A model generated the notes under the pieces. That model searched no databases and was not told the DNA's origin. It saw only the letters and a program-made list of their open reading frames with translations. Of a stretch of DNA of 64,000 bases, positions 45,470 to 58,093 are shown piece by piece (within the stretch, counting starts at the first letter, position 1; each line of letters begins with the position of its first letter). The translations under genes were made by a program, and so were the position numbers. Origin of the DNA: Plantago ovata (Eukaryota > Streptophyta > Magnoliopsida > Lamiales > Plantaginaceae); NCBI GenBank assembly GCA_028274465.1, contig CM051455.1, forward strand, positions 123,415,462-123,479,461, given 5' to 3'.

Positions 45470-46755
45470 TTGCTCTTCTTTTTGAGATTTTTCTCCGTTC
45501 GGGAGGTCGACATAATGAATATACCTAAAAGGACCTCTCGGACTATCACAAACCATCCTAACTCCTTCTTTGCCTACCCCTTTAGGATGTCCGAGAGGAG
45601 CGACGACAGCCAGAATCGCCTTGAAGTCAGAGAGTATGGGAGAGACCATACTACGTCACCCGATACGCCATATGTATCGGCGACGTTCTTGGATGATACA
45701 TTGGAGCATTCTGCTGCGGGTGAGGAGCCCGTCGTCGAGTCCGAGGAGGAGAATCTCGAGGAGGGTGAAGAAGGCGAGAACGCCAATGACGAGGATGGAG
45801 AAGATGATGAAAGCGAGGAGGAGGATGACGCCTACCAACTTGTGACCCGTAAGAGGCGTCGTAGCGAAGACGACGACTTTATGGAGGACAGGACCGAGGA
45901 GGAAGGCGGTCCTTCTAATCATGGGGTGTCTGCGGAGTTGATAACTTTGGCCGCTCAAGTACACGGCAGAAATTACGGGGCGGTCAATGTAGTGCCTCCA
46001 ACTGACATTAGGATCGAGGACATGGATGACACAGAGAGACCCGACTTGGATCTGTCCTTATATGAGGAGGGTGATCACTCCGTGCAGCGCGACAAGGAGC
46101 ACATCTCTATAGATAGCGACGAGAGCGATGATGATGATGACGCTACGTCTCCTCGAACTAATCCACCGCCGAAGAGGGTTAGGTTCCCTCCCCAGACTGT
46201 TCGTCGAACCATAGTTACCGATGACGAGGAGGAGCCTCCCTTGGATTTAATGGACGTGTACGGGGATGAAGTTGGTCCGAGCACCGCAGCACCTTTGTCT
46301 CCTTCTGTTTTGGAGATGCATAGGCAGGCTCTCCGAGATGTGGATAGATTTTTTCCCGAGGAGGAGACCAACTATCACTCAGTGGATCCCCGCACTATCG
46401 ACTTCTAATTTCCGAGCGACACTCGACCACCTCATCCTCTAGAAGAAGAAGAGTTTCAGCGTCATCTCACGCAGGGAGAAGCTGATCAAGCGAAGGCTAG
46501 TGCAGGGGAGCCTAAGAGAGCGAAGAAGCGTTCTCGCTCCGACAAGAGTAAGAAAACGAAGAGCGTCGAGGAGCCTGAGCCTAAGTCAAGCAAGGCTGCT
46601 CATAATAAATTTACCAAAAGTGCTCGCAGTGTTGACCTCCCCGATCCTGAGGGTGAGAAGAACGAGGACGGCATTATCCCCACTACTTCTTCGACTGTGA
46701 AGGCGGATGAGATCGCTACTCTCCGATGGAAGTACTCCCTTCCTGAGAGTAAGTT
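45470..46755 (+). pseudogene. T1 ORF, acidic/basic protein with Transposase_28-like start
   Basis: Open to 46408 (TAA), then the same frame continues open to the A5 junction, so there is one stop in about 428 codons. A likely real start is MSERSDDSQN near 45587. The first part is Glu/Asp-rich (SEEENLEEGEEGENANDED), the middle has further acid blocks and RKRRR, and the last part is Lys/Arg-rich (KRAKKRSRSDKSKKTKS). It ends in ADEIATLRWKYSLPESKF, where A5 cuts in. This is not a canonical gag; function unknown. The one stop and sharp truncation show it is inactive. Confidence 0.55.
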
Positions 46756-48051
46756 TGATGAACGCGGGTTTGTCGGGTCCCGATTCGATCAAATATATTT
46801 GTTATTTAGCCAAAGGCAATCCACAACTACAACGAAAACTGTAGTGTAGCGGTAGAATGACCTCGAGTGTCGTTCTCTCAGGACTATAACTAGCTTTATC
46901 TATTTAACTAGAGAATATAAAAACAGCAGACGTAAAAGCAAGGAGTTTTTCTAACAGATAATGGAGATTGGTGATAGTATGATCCTTCAAAGCATAACGG
47001 GTCGATAACCATGCATAAATTCCTCGGTTTTGCGTGGATATCTTTGATCAATCCGACGTCCTGTTGTAATTATTAAGCACTACGAAGATAAAGATACTGA
47101 CAAGTCAATCACTATTGTCCTATTGTGTTCCGTAATTATTCAACACTACGAAGATATAGATGCGTATAGGTCGATGAGGGTCCAATTGTGCATAATAATT
47201 AATACAACATACGAGAATTTTGGGCTTAAGCCTGATCAACGAAATAAAGCAATAACATGGAGTATAATGCGCGATATAGCCATTAGCATGATTATCTTCC
47301 CTTCGCTAAGAATTCACATACTACCACCAACGATAAGTTTAGCTACTCATAATAGGCATGCAATCAACAGAAATCATAGAAGAAAACATGTTGAAAGATA
47401 TATAAAATAAGTAGAATAAACTGTAAGATACAATGTTACCTAAGGTTGTCAATCTCCGAAGCATTGCGATCCTACGAGCTCTACACTGCTATGAAAAAGT
47501 GTCTCCTAAGATACGGACCCCCAGAACAGGCTCTGGGAAGTCCCTCCCTAAAACTACAGAGAAAGGTGAGAGAGAAGGCTTGGAAAAGTATGAATTTCGG
47601 AGGAAATCTGAGCAACTATATATAGGCCTCGAATAAGTGTGGGGCGGTTCGCCCCACACACCGGGCGGTTCGCCCACATCTGGGGCAGTTCGCCCAAGAG
47701 AAAATCTCACGGAATTCCGCGTTTTCGATGCGTTTTTGGATTTCTTCCCCTTTTCGGACTCGGTTTCTGACTTCTAGTGGCCTTCTAACCTCCAGATTCG
47801 GTCCCTAGACTCCAAATCCTATCCGGAAACCTTCAGTTACTCCAAATAGGATTCTGGAACACCAATTCCTTGTCAACTTCAATATAATTGCCCGGAAATC
47901 CTCGATTTTCAACCAAAACCTGTAAAATAAAATCTAAAGGGAAACGTGACACTATTCTAATAAAATGTACTAAATATAGCTAAATTAACATAGAGGATAG
48001 CTAAAATAGGTGAAAAAGACTCAAATGAAAGTGTAAAATACACATTCATCA
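46756..48051 (-). repeat. A5 3' LTR
   Basis: 1296 bp, plus strand TGATGAACGCGGGTTTG to CACATTCATCA. TATA (47625-47616) and a GC cluster (47638-47696) of three units are present. It is followed on the plus side by the reversed polypurine tract AACTCCCCAAACCGAACC (48052-48069), so it is a 3' LTR, not a solo one. Confidence 0.92.
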
Positions 48052-49640
48052 AACTCCCCAAACCGAACCTTTGCTTGTCCTCAAGCAACTAAGCTAGACT
48101 CTAATACAAAAAACAATGCAAGACACAAAATGGAGTCTCATGCCAAATAAAATGAACTAATCTACTGAATCTATCAAAAACCATATGAACAAAAACCATA
48201 TAAATCAAAGCATGAATATAGGTTGAAGAATACCTCGATTGACTTATACACATCGACATAAGCACTTATGTCAAGACAAGATAGTCTCTCGTAACATTCT
48301 CTACCTGGACCTAGTCAGTGACGACGTAATGAAGCATGCTAAGATACGAATGGTTGCGTGCCTATGAAACTGAGGACTTACTGCTGTTCCACCATGTTAA
48401 GACTTTTCCTCAAAGAGGTCGAACCAGTACTGGCTCTCATCAAACGAAAGAGGGTTCCCTATAAAAGATAACACTCCCCTATTCTACCCATCTCTCAAGT
48501 AAAGTCTTAAGCTATTCACCACTTCCTGAATGGCAGGACGAGGGTGGTCTAGAACAGATGACACTCAAGAACAAAAGACAAAAAATAGAAAATCACAACA
48601 CGATTACGAACATTACAAGAATTGGAAAATGAGACACAACAATTTGCTAAACTGCTATTTTGGCTTTCTTTTTTGGACCCTTTCTTTGCTTTTTTGGGGT
48701 CTTTTCTTTTTTTTTTTCTTCTTTTTTTTTTCTTTCCAGATTCTTTTTTTTTTCTTTTTTTTTCTTTTTCCTGGAATTTTCCTTTCTTTTTTTTCGATTT
48801 TTTTTTCTAGCCAGCAGTAGCATAACAAAAAGGGAAATAAAATGACTCACACGACTTCCCCAAACCTATTCGAAAGAATAGGTTGGAGTACAAAATTTAC
48901 GGAAAAGGAAAAATAAACTCACGATACGGAAATGAAAAACGAAAACAAGTCTAATGATGGTGTAACCCCCTCCCCAAACCTATTCGGATGAATAGGTTAT
49001 AAACAAAGGATCACACAACCTCACTCTACCTCCTTCCTAGGCATTTAGCAATCTCAAAGCATGGTGAAGACTTGTTGCCTCTTAGGTACATAATTACTCG
49101 GGAAAACAACCATAAGACCCTAACATGCATCATCCTATTATAAAGGCCTTCGTGAACCGCAGTAGAGAAAACACCACTAAGTGATGTCGAGACTACCAAG
49201 CTTAACTAAGTGCAATACATAAATGTGACAAGCCAAGCGAGAAAAACCTCAAACAAATTCATAGAGATGAAGCATACGATTAATGGCATAGTTAGTTGAT
49301 CTACCCAATCAAAAAGTTCAAAAAATTCGGCAATAAACTCCATATAAAACATGCAAGACTATCCTAGGATGAATGTAGTGAATGCAACCTAAAAAATCTA
49401 AGAATGTTGTAAACGTGCAAATGCAAATGCAGACGGGTAAAACATGCAAGGTACTATACTCAGCCTACCAATGTCAAGCTCCAAACTAACAATACTAGAT
49501 CACTTAAATCCCATCCCCCCTCATGAAATTAACGCTAGTCCCTAGCAGTAAGAAAATGAGGAAATAAGATGTGATACTAGATGTTACCCCATGGTTTGGC
49601 CTCGGTCGGCTGAGAATGTTGTTTGTGAGTTATTGGGACT
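48052..49640 (-). repeat. A5 3' noncoding region
   Basis: No gene. Same layout as other family 3' regions: polypurine tract 48052-48069, pyrimidine tract on the plus strand (48660-48815, sense purine), and CCAAACCTATTC..GAATAGGTT hairpin motifs near 48862-48884 and 48974-48996. Confidence 0.75.
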
Positions 49641-49652
49641 GCTCTGGGAGCT

Positions 49653-49937
49653 TTATAGGGTGTCATCAGGTCTTCTGGTAGGCGTGGTAGTTTCAATTAT
49701 AGGCCGGATAGGAACAACTCCTCCATTAGTATCATCATTGCCCGTATGGCCTTCATTGTCACTATTGTCACGCACATCCTCACTAGTAGAGTTGCAGTGT
49801 CGAGTAGAATCCTCGAGATTAGCCGCCGCTGTTATGGAATTCTCCATCCTGAAGCCCTCCAATAGGATGTGAACCGTTGAAGGGGAAAGAGCAGTGGTAT
49901 CAGGACCTCCCCCTCCAGCGTTTTACACCCCGAGGTG
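49653..49937 (-). CDS. A5 unrecognised ORF U2
   Basis: Counterpart of A3 25439-25717. ATG at 49862 (MEGFRMENSITAAANLEDST), Asn/Asp/Thr-rich after that. Upstream residues TTALSPSTVH are shared and an in-frame TAA precedes in both. No domain recognised. Confidence 0.5.
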
Positions 49938-50040
49938 GCTACAGTAAGCTGCTCGGATACTCAGAAGTCTTCTACCATCTTTTCCAATGTCGACCACATC
50001 CTCTACTGTTGATCCGACCGATGTCTATATGATGCTCCCT

Positions 50041-50449
50041 TTAGAGGCAGTCAAGGGGTACCCCTAAGAGGGGCTGGGCACCCATGTCATTATGTTTTGG
50101 AACCAAGCTAGCGCTTCGGAACCTTCTAGCAACTGCGGACTCAAGATTGAATCTGTCACGCCAAGACTGTCCCGGTGCCTTCCAGTTCACACGAACTTTG
50201 CAGCCCTTTCGATGGATTGCTGACGTAATAATGGTTTTTGTCCCTTCGGTGGTGCATGAATAGGCATAGGAGTCCTTACTCCAGGTGTACTCTAGCTCCT
50301 CCTCTTGGATAATCCACGACGTTGTTGCAAAACCCCTTTGCTCGAACGCACATCTAATGAGGTCACTCTTCTTGACATGGTTGGAATCGATCCCCCTCCA
50401 ATATTTCATAGTAATCATACGGGAATGCTCCTTTCCCATGGCATGGCTC
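50041..50449 (-). CDS. A5 unrecognised ORF U1
   Basis: Counterpart of A3 24909-25320, open from the splice acceptor at 50449 through the conserved ATG at 50409 to a stop at 50041. Shared blocks are YWRGID, NHVKKSDL, SYAYSCTTEG, GCKVRVNWKAPG and PKHNDM..QPLLGVPLDCL. Both copies end at the same codon and have the same reading frame over about 122-125 codons in spite of clear sequence divergence, unlike the flanking frames. Confidence 0.6.
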
Positions 50450-51484
50450 CTGCAAACAACAGTTAGTACCTCACATGACACAAAACTGACTCATGCATAT
50501 GCTAGTGTAAGGACGAAACACACAAGTGATAAAACCAACAATCGAGCTCCCCAAACCTTTAATGTCTAGCCTAGCTTCTTCATCATGCAACATACCAATG
50601 TAACTACTACATGCAATACATCACATTATGCTCTTGCTAGACAACCAATAACCTAGATAACTAGGCCCAATTCATACCATAGTAGCGAAAAATTCTATCA
50701 TCATAAATCTTCATACTCAACAATTAAGCATTCTATCATCAAATCCACCAACATTACACCAATAAACACAGTCATAAGCATGTAATCAAAGATAAAGACA
50801 TATTGCATAACAAGATATATCATCTAGTAGCAAAATTCCCAAATCAATAATCCAAGCATAATTGAGCATGCAATTGATAGTAAATAACACTTCTAATCAC
50901 ACAAACAACATACCCATGCATAAAATAAGCATAATTGAAGCTCAAATTAGAAAACCCCCAAATTCGAAAATTAGGGTTCTTAGGATGATACCTCAGATCT
51001 GAAAATCTAATGCATTAGGACGAAATCTGTTCGGATGAAAAGATAGATCATGTAATAGGCTTCGATTCAAGCTAAAGAAAACTAAATGTGGTCAAGAAAT
51101 GAAGAAGTTATGAAGATTTGAATGTAAAATCGCGATTTTCGGTTATTTGGGAGGATGAATGATGAAGATATGAAGAAAATGAGGTAAAGAGGAAGAAATC
51201 CGCGTTTTTGACTTACTGGAGCCGTGGGGCGAGAGCCGCTGGTGTGGGGCGAGTCGCCCCCCACTCCCCGATGTGGGGAGACGGTCTTTTCGTCCGAAAA
51301 CGTGGTTTTTAATCCCCAAAACAAATTTTCTCATAAAACCACTCAAAAAATCTCACTCAAACATAAGCATATACGACACAGACATGAACAAATTCGCATA
51401 CGAGAAGCAAATAGTTCAAGAATGAATGCATGCAAAAAAGCAGTAAAGAAAGCGATCAAAATTCCGGGTTGCCTCCCGGATAGC
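50450..51484 (-). other. A5 leader with predicted 542-bp intron (50450-50991)
   Basis: Sense strand donor CTGAG|GTATCATC at 50991, T-rich body, acceptor TTTGCAG|GAGCC at 50450. Upstream part (50992-51484) has a GC near-palindrome cluster (51228-51275) and no gene. It matches the A3 segment 23812-24908. Confidence 0.6.
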
Positions 51485-52712
51485 TGATGAATGTGTATTT
51501 TACACTTTCATTCGAGTCTTTTTCACCTATTTTAGCTATCCTCTATGTTAATATAGCTATATTTTAGAGCATTTTATTAGAATAGTGTCACGTTTCCCTT
51601 TAGATTTTATTTTACAGGTTTTGGTTGAAATTCGAAGATTTCCGGGCAATTATATTAAAGTTGACAAGGAATTGGTGTTCCAGAAGCCTATTTGGAGTAT
51701 CTGAAGGTTTCCGGATAGGATTTGGAGTCTAGGGGCCGAATCTGGAGGTTAGAAGGCTACTAGAAGTCAGAAACCGAGTCCGAAAAGGGGAAGAAATCCA
51801 AAAACGCGTCGAAAACGAAGAATTCCACGAGAAAAATCCGGGGGCGAACCGCCGCACAGCTGGGGCGAACCGCAATCATATCTTTCCAGACCTTCTCTGT
51901 CACCTCTCTCTATAGTTTTAGGTAGGAACTTCCCGGGGCCTGTCCTGGGAGTTCCGTAGCTTAGGGGATACTTTTTCATAGCAGTTTGGAGCTCGTAGGA
52001 TCGCAATCATCCGGAGATTGACAACCTTCGGTAACTTTGTATCTTACGGTTTTATTCTACTTATTTTATTATATTCTTTCAACATGTTTTCTTCTATGAT
52101 TTTTGTTGATTGCATGCCTAATATGAGTAGCTAAACTTATCGTTGGTGGTAGTATGTGAATTCTTAGCGAAGGGAAGATAATCATGCTAATGGCTATATC
52201 GCGCATTATACTCCGTGTCATTGCTTTATTTCGTTGATCAGGCACAGCCTAAATTCTCGTATGTTGTATTAATTATTATGCACAATTGGACACTTGTCGA
52301 CCATCAGACCAATTATCTTCGTAGTGTTGAATAATTACGGAACACATTAGGACAATAGTGATTGACTTGTCAGACCAAATTATCTTCGTAGTGCTTAATA
52401 TCTGCAACAGGACACTAGATTGATTCAAAGATCTCTATGCAAGACCGAGGAATTTATGCATGATTATCGACCCGTTATGCTAAGAAGGACCATACTATCA
52501 CCAATCTCCATTATCTGCTAGAAACCCCTTTTGCTATTTGTCTGCTGTTTTATATTCTCTTGTTAAATAGATAAAGCTAGTTATAGTCCTGAGAGAACGA
52601 CACTCGAGTCAATTTACTGCTACACTACGATTTTCGTTGTAGTTGTGGATTGCCTTTGGCTAAATAACAAATTTATTTGCTGAACCGGGACCCGACAAAT
52701 CCTCGTTCATCA
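51485..52712 (+). repeat. A6 5' LTR, TATA region missing
   Basis: 1228 bp, TGATGAATGTGTATTTTAC to CCTCGTTCATCA. Two GC near-palindromes (51838-51877) run straight into CAATCATATC. The CTATATATAG found at this place in the 3' LTR (59939-59948) and other family LTRs is absent, so the standard core promoter is lost in this LTR. Confidence 0.93.
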
Positions 52713-52715
52713 AAT

Positions 52716-52733
52716 TGGCGTCGCTGCCGGGGG
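52716..52733 (+). other. A6 primer-binding site, tRNA-Asp type
   Basis: TGGCGTCGCTGCCGGGGG, three bases after the LTR; three mismatches to the Asp-tRNA complement, all explained by transitions. Confidence 0.85.
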
Positions 52734-52962
52734 CTATACTCCTTTTTTCTATTTAATTTGTTTATATTTTCAGCTTTAGATTCCTAATTCTATTAGTTTT
52801 AGTTTTCCTTTTTAATCTCTCTGATACTGCTTTCCTAGTCTGTTTCTAATTTCCCTTTCCTAGCTTTAGTAGTATTCGATAATTAGATTTATTCTCGATT
52901 TTCGAAATTTCTAACGAGGCTAATTTTTAGTTTTGAGTTACTCCTGATACAGGTTTCCAGGT

Positions 52963-54522
52963 ATGACGACCTTAAAAGCCCGCTTGACACCGACGTTCTC
53001 ACAAGTCAGGAGGGGGTCAGCTATATACCTGGAAGAAGAGTTATCGGGGTACGAGGTAACAAGCACCATAGTGAGAAGGATACCAAGGTTCAAAGAAGGA
53101 GAGGATATGAATCCGATAAGCTTCATCAGGTCCTATGAAGAGGAAGTAGCAAAAGTTCAAGCAAAGGGGTTCACCGAGGATCAATTATGCAGGAAATTAT
53201 TTCCTTTTGCTTTGGGATATGAACCGAGGATATGGATAGCAAGGTGAGCACCAGGATCACTGAAGTCCTGGAGCCAAGTAGTAGAGGAGTTCTTGGCAAT
53301 TTTCATGCCTTACCATGAGACGATTGCACTACGGAATCGGATCGAGTACTTCAAGCAAGGAGAATACGAGGGGTCCTGTGACACCTATGAACGATTTGAG
53401 CTGTATAAACGTGAGTGCCCCCACCACCATTTCGACGATGGGGAGCTGATTTGGTTTTTTGTTGGAGGACTACGAGATGAAGTTAGGCTTCAAATAGATG
53501 GGATATGTGGAGGTTTAGAGGAATGTACAGTTGAAGAGGCAGTGAAGGTCTTTCAAACGTACGCCAATGGATCCGCACAATCCGAGAAAATAATGTCGAA
53601 TGAAGTCGCCAACATATACTCAAATCAAGACGAAACTGACGGGTTATACGAAAGCTATTCCGAGGACGAAGACATCAGTGAGGAGGAGGAAAATGCGTTT
53701 TACGCAGGAATTAAAGCCATTGAGAGTGTCATCGAGGTAGCACATGCAGGGCAGGCCGAGAACAATCTTCGCATCGAGAAGGCTTTTGAAGCGATCGAAG
53801 TAACTGAGCAACTTATCAAAGAGCTTAGCCTACTGAAGTGTGGAAGGTGTGGTAAAGAAGTCGAGGATACCCCACAGGAAGTAGTGAGCAAACCACCCGA
53901 GGTGAGGAGCGAATCATCCCCCGACTCCAAGGAACAGGACAATCCTAGTCCTGCCGAAGAGACAACTGAAGCTGATCACGAGCAACCTCCAGCTGTTGCT
54001 ATCGAGGAGAATGAGCGCGAAGAGGTGAATCTACTGCTCCGAGGAGGCAAGATGACCAAAATTCCTAACTTTGTACGTCCTAAGCGGGTGGAATCTACTG
54101 AGGTCGATAATAGAGGGGCAAGCACAGAACAAGAGGTTGGCGGAAGTTCAGAAGAACCTCAAGAAGCTCCGGAAGAGAATGATGAACCAAGACCATCTGT
54201 GATAGACATAGATGATGAAGAAGCCGAGGTAGGAACTAGTATGCCAGGAGGACTTCACAAATCTTCCAATCCATATGTGCCTCCGAAGCCACATGTGCCA
54301 TACCCGAGTTGGATCAAACCAGTCAAGAAGGATATTCAAGATTCACCCCTATTCCAAAGACTGTCAAAGGTGGAGGTCAATGTGCCACTCTTAGAGTTAA
54401 TCCAGAATATTCCAGCTTATACGAAATTGTTTCGTGAGATCAAGAACAAAAGGATTACTTCAGGAAAGGAAGTGAATGGGGTTGAAACGGTCAGCTCGAT
54501 TGCCGGATTGCCCATGAACAAA
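52963..54522 (+). pseudogene. A6 gag
   Basis: Starts MTTLKARLTPTFSQV. The gag domain is seen at MNPISFIRSYEEEVAKV, LFPFALGYEPRIW and LKSWSQVVEEFL, then YECPHHH-like and ELIWFFVGGLRDEVRL. One in-frame TGA at 53245-53247 (in the W-I-A-R neighbourhood), otherwise open for about 420 codons. The C-terminal part has CGRCGKEVE, a long Glu/Pro-rich section and VNVPLLELIQNIPAYTKLF. The frame is lost at a run of A near 54522, before the protease motif. Confidence 0.92.
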
Positions 54523-55445
54523 AGGATTCTGGCAGCTTCATCATCGACATAGCCTTAGGGAATGGACGAACTACGCAGGCAATGCTTGACTTAGGAGCTA
54601 GCATTAACCTAATGTCGTATTCGGTATACAAGGCCCTGGAACTCGGAGAATTGACACCAACAGATATGGTGATCCAAATGGCAGACCAAAGTGTGAAGAG
54701 GCCAGTCGGGGTAATAGAAGACATCCTTGTGAAAGTGGACAAATTGATAATCCCAGCTGATTTTGTAGTCATGAAATCCGCGGACGAGGGAAAGAGCCAT
54801 ATCAGTGAGCACGTAGTACTACTGGGGAGACCATTCATGGCAACTACCAACACATGCCTTGAACTTAAGGGCAAGAAAATAACTATGGAGGTAATGGGCG
54901 AAAAGATTGAGTTGTTAGGATGTAGCGTAAGAGATAAGGAAGTTGCGGAGGAGTTAAAATTTGTCGATTGGTACGAATCCGCAATTCCCGAATTTCATCA
55001 TAGCCATGGCAACCGCGAACCACTTGAGGAAGCACTAACAATGCAAGCTGAGACGTGCTACATGACCAAAGAAGCAAGGGAACTAGTGGAAATAATGGAT
55101 AGCAACCCAGAAATTCCCGCAGGAGAAGAGGTACTTGAACCTTTGGATGAAGAAGAAGAAGAAAGTGGGTTTCCTGAAGAACCTAGCTTAGAATTAAAGC
55201 CACTTCCTGCGCACCTCAAGTATGTGTATTTAGGAGAAAAACAGAAAAGGCCTGTGATTGTCTCCTCACATCTCTCCGACAATGAAGAAAGTAAGCTGAT
55301 TGAAGTATTGAAGGAAAATTCCGCAGCTATAGGATGGGGGATGAGCGATATCAAAGGAATTAGCCCTACAAGATGCGTGCACAACATCACTCTAGAACAA
55401 GATGCCAAACCTGTTAGGCAACCTCAGCGAAGGATAAATCCAGCA
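54523..55445 (+). pseudogene. A6 aspartic protease and linker
   Basis: Active site at MLDLGASINLMSYSV (D-L-G-A as usual for Athila), then VGVIEDILVKVDKLIIP and HVVLLGRPFMATT, and an acid linker (PLDEEEEESG). Continuous in frame with RT until 55616, so only the upstream frameshift separates it from gag. Confidence 0.9.
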
Positions 55446-56432
55446 ATACAAGAGGTGGTAAAAAAGGAAGTGATCAAGTTGTTAGATGCTGATATGATTT
55501 ACCCCATTCCAGATAGTCGAAGGGTGAGCCCGGTTCATGTAGTTCCTAAGAAATCGGGAGTCACGGTGGAAAAGAATGAGAAGGGAGAATTGGTACCGGT
55601 TAGGAAGACCACTTGATGGCGGATGTGCATTGACTACAGAAGATTAAATGCCGCCACTAAAAAAGACCACTTCCCTTTACCATTTATAGATGACATGCTA
55701 AACCGCCTTGCGGGGCGGAAGTTCTATTGTTTTCTTGATGGTTTATCAGGTTTCTACCAGATTCCGATTGCACCGGAGGATCAGGAGAAGACGACATTCA
55801 CTTGCCCATTCGGAACATTTGCCTATAGGAGGATGCCATTTGGACTATGCAATGCTCCCGACACTTTTCAAAGGTGCATGCTTTCTGTTTTCTCTGACAT
55901 GGTAACTAAATTTGTTGAAGTTTTCATGAATGATTTTTCCCTTTTTGGTGATTCATTTGATGAATGCTTGCAAAGATTAGATCTAGTTTTGAAAAGGTGC
56001 ATTGAATGCAACTTGACCTTAAGCTGGGAGAAGAGTCATTATATGGTTAGAGAAGGCATTGTTCTAGGACATGTAGTTTCTGAAAGAGGTATTGAGGTAG
56101 ACAAGACTAAGATAGAAATCATTGAAAAACTTCCCCCACCTACTTGCGTGAAAGAATTGCAATCTTTTCTTGGCCATGTAGGTTTTCATAGGAGGTTTAT
56201 TAAAGATTTTTCGAAAATAGCTAAACCTCTAAGTAGCTTGCTTGCTAAAGATGTGGTTTTCCATTTCTCCAATGAATGCTTAGTTGCTTTTAATACCCTT
56301 AAGGAAAAGCTTGTTTTTGCTCCCATTGTTGTGCCGCCTGACTGGAATCTTCCTTTCGAAATTATGTGTGATGCTTCGAATTTTGCTATGGGTGTTGTTT
56401 TATGCCAAAAAGTTGATAAGCAGTATCGTTGA
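55446..56432 (+). pseudogene. A6 reverse transcriptase, active site mutated
   Basis: Starts around KKEVIKLLDADMIYPIPD. An in-frame TGA at 55614-55616 precedes WRMCIDYRRLNAATK. FPLPFIDDML, KFYCFLDGLSGFYQIPI and PFGLCNAP follow. The active site is FMND in VEVFMNDFSLFG, where A1 has FMDD: an Asp-to-Asn change in a catalytic residue. It stays open through LGHVVSERGIEVDK and the beginning of RNase H to 56432, where one base is missing. Confidence 0.93.
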
Positions 56433-58093
56433 TTTATTATGTTAGTAAGACTCTAGACTCCGCATAGGTTAATTATACGACTACTGAAAATGAATTTTTA
56501 GTTGTTGTCTTTGCTTTACAAAAGTTTAGGTCTTATTTAATTGGACATCCTGTGAATGTCCATACTGATCATGCTGCTTTGAGACATTTGATAGCTAAGC
56601 AAGATTCTAAGCCTAGATTAATTCGTTGGGTCCTTTTGCTGTAAGACTTTGATTTGACCATAGTGGATAGAGCTGGTAGGGAGAATTTAGTAGCAGATCA
56701 TTTATCTAGAATACCTAATATTCCTATTGATCCGATACCCATCAATGAAGACCTCCCCGATGAGCACCTAATGAAGGCTAATGAAGAGCCATGGTATGCG
56801 GATAGTGTAAACTATTTGGCTATGAATATTTGCCCCACTAACTTTTCAGCCTCGGACAAGAGAGCTCTTGCTAAGCAATGCAGGACTTACATATGGGATG
56901 ATCCGCATCTATTCAAGGAAGGAGCTGATGGGATTCTAAGGAGATGCGTGCCACAAGAAGAGCAGCAAAGTGTACTGAGCCATTGCCATGAGCTTAACTT
57001 TGGGGGGCATTACAGTAGATTAAAGACAGCACGCAAGGTACTGCAGGCAGGATTTTTCTGGCCAACAATATACAAAGATGCTCGAAGTTTTGTGAAGAAT
57101 TGTGACCCGTGTCAACGAGGGGGTGGTATCGGCAAGAAAGATGAAATGCCCCTTCAAGGGAATCTAGTGGTAGAACCTTTCGATGTATGGGGCATTGATT
57201 TTATGGGACCATTTCCAAACAGTGGAGGCTATGAATACATTCTTGTCGCAGTGGACTACGTGACTAAATGGGTAGAGGCAATTCCTACAAAAACAAATGA
57301 CGGCGCAGTGGTTATGAAGTTCTTGAAGGAAGTCATATTCTCGAGATTTGGGTGCCCTAGGACAATCATCAACGATGGAGGGTCACACTTCGTCAATAGA
57401 ACGTTTGCTTCCCTTCTTAAGAGATACAGTGTCCACCATAGTGTCGCTACACCATATCACCCACAGACATCGGGGCAAGTCGAGGTCAGCAACCGTCAAA
57501 TCAAGAAGATCCTGGAGCGAGTAGTGAAGCCTAGTAGGAAGGATTGTGCAGGAGAATTGAATGATGCACTTTGGGCATACAGGACTAGCTACAAGACGGT
57601 GATCGGGACCACTCCGTACAGACTTGTGTATGGGAAAGCATGTCATCTTCCCGTAGAACTAGAACACAAGGCGTATTGGGCCATTAAAGCACTCAACCTT
57701 GATATGGGAAAAGCTGGCGAAGAACGATTGTTGCAACTAGATGAGCTTGATGAATTACGACTAGGTGCTTATGAAAATGCCAAGATTTACAAGGAACGTA
57801 CTAAGAAGTATCATGATCGTGGTATAGTACGTAAGGAATTGATTCCTGGACAAAAAGCTTTGGTATTTAATTCTCGCCTTCGACTATTTCCTGGAAAGCT
57901 CCGTACTCGTTGGGATGGACCGTACGAAATTATCGAAGTTGCTCCCCATGGAGCTGTTAAACTCTTCGATCCAAAGACGGGCAATACCTTCAAGGTGAAT
58001 GGCCAGCAAGTGGAGCCGTACTTCGAGATATCTAGTGATGAAAGGGAGGTTGATCACCTTGAGCTTACCCATACCGCCTCCATTGAAGGTTAG
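56433..58093 (+). pseudogene. A6 RNase H end and integrase
   Basis: After the frameshift the frame reads [17 protein letters not shown], a TAA at about 56641, then [20 protein letters not shown] and an uninterrupted 479-codon stretch to 58093. Integrase: H..H..C..C (HCHELN, GGHYS, NCDPCQR), DDE from the D of GIDFMGP, D of INDGGSHF and E of SGQVEVSN, then [14 protein letters not shown]. This is the longest intact coding stretch in the window. Confidence 0.94.

Larger units (their letters stand above)
43530..46755 (+). mobile_element. T1: probable Tat-like Ty3/gypsy element, 5' part, cut by A5
   Basis: A region of about 1.9 kb with LTR-type features (CATATGTCCCCCTAG near 44030, TATA box 44835-44843, 67-bp tandem repeat) is followed by an ORF with acidic and basic parts and a C-terminal LRWKYSLPES, similar to the start of the 'putative gypsy type transposon' domain (Transposase_28) seen with Tat-like elements. 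The left limit at TGTAGGATCG (43530) and the LTR 3' end are not certain: no primer site was recognised. A5 inserted after AAGTT (46751-46755). Confidence 0.5.
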
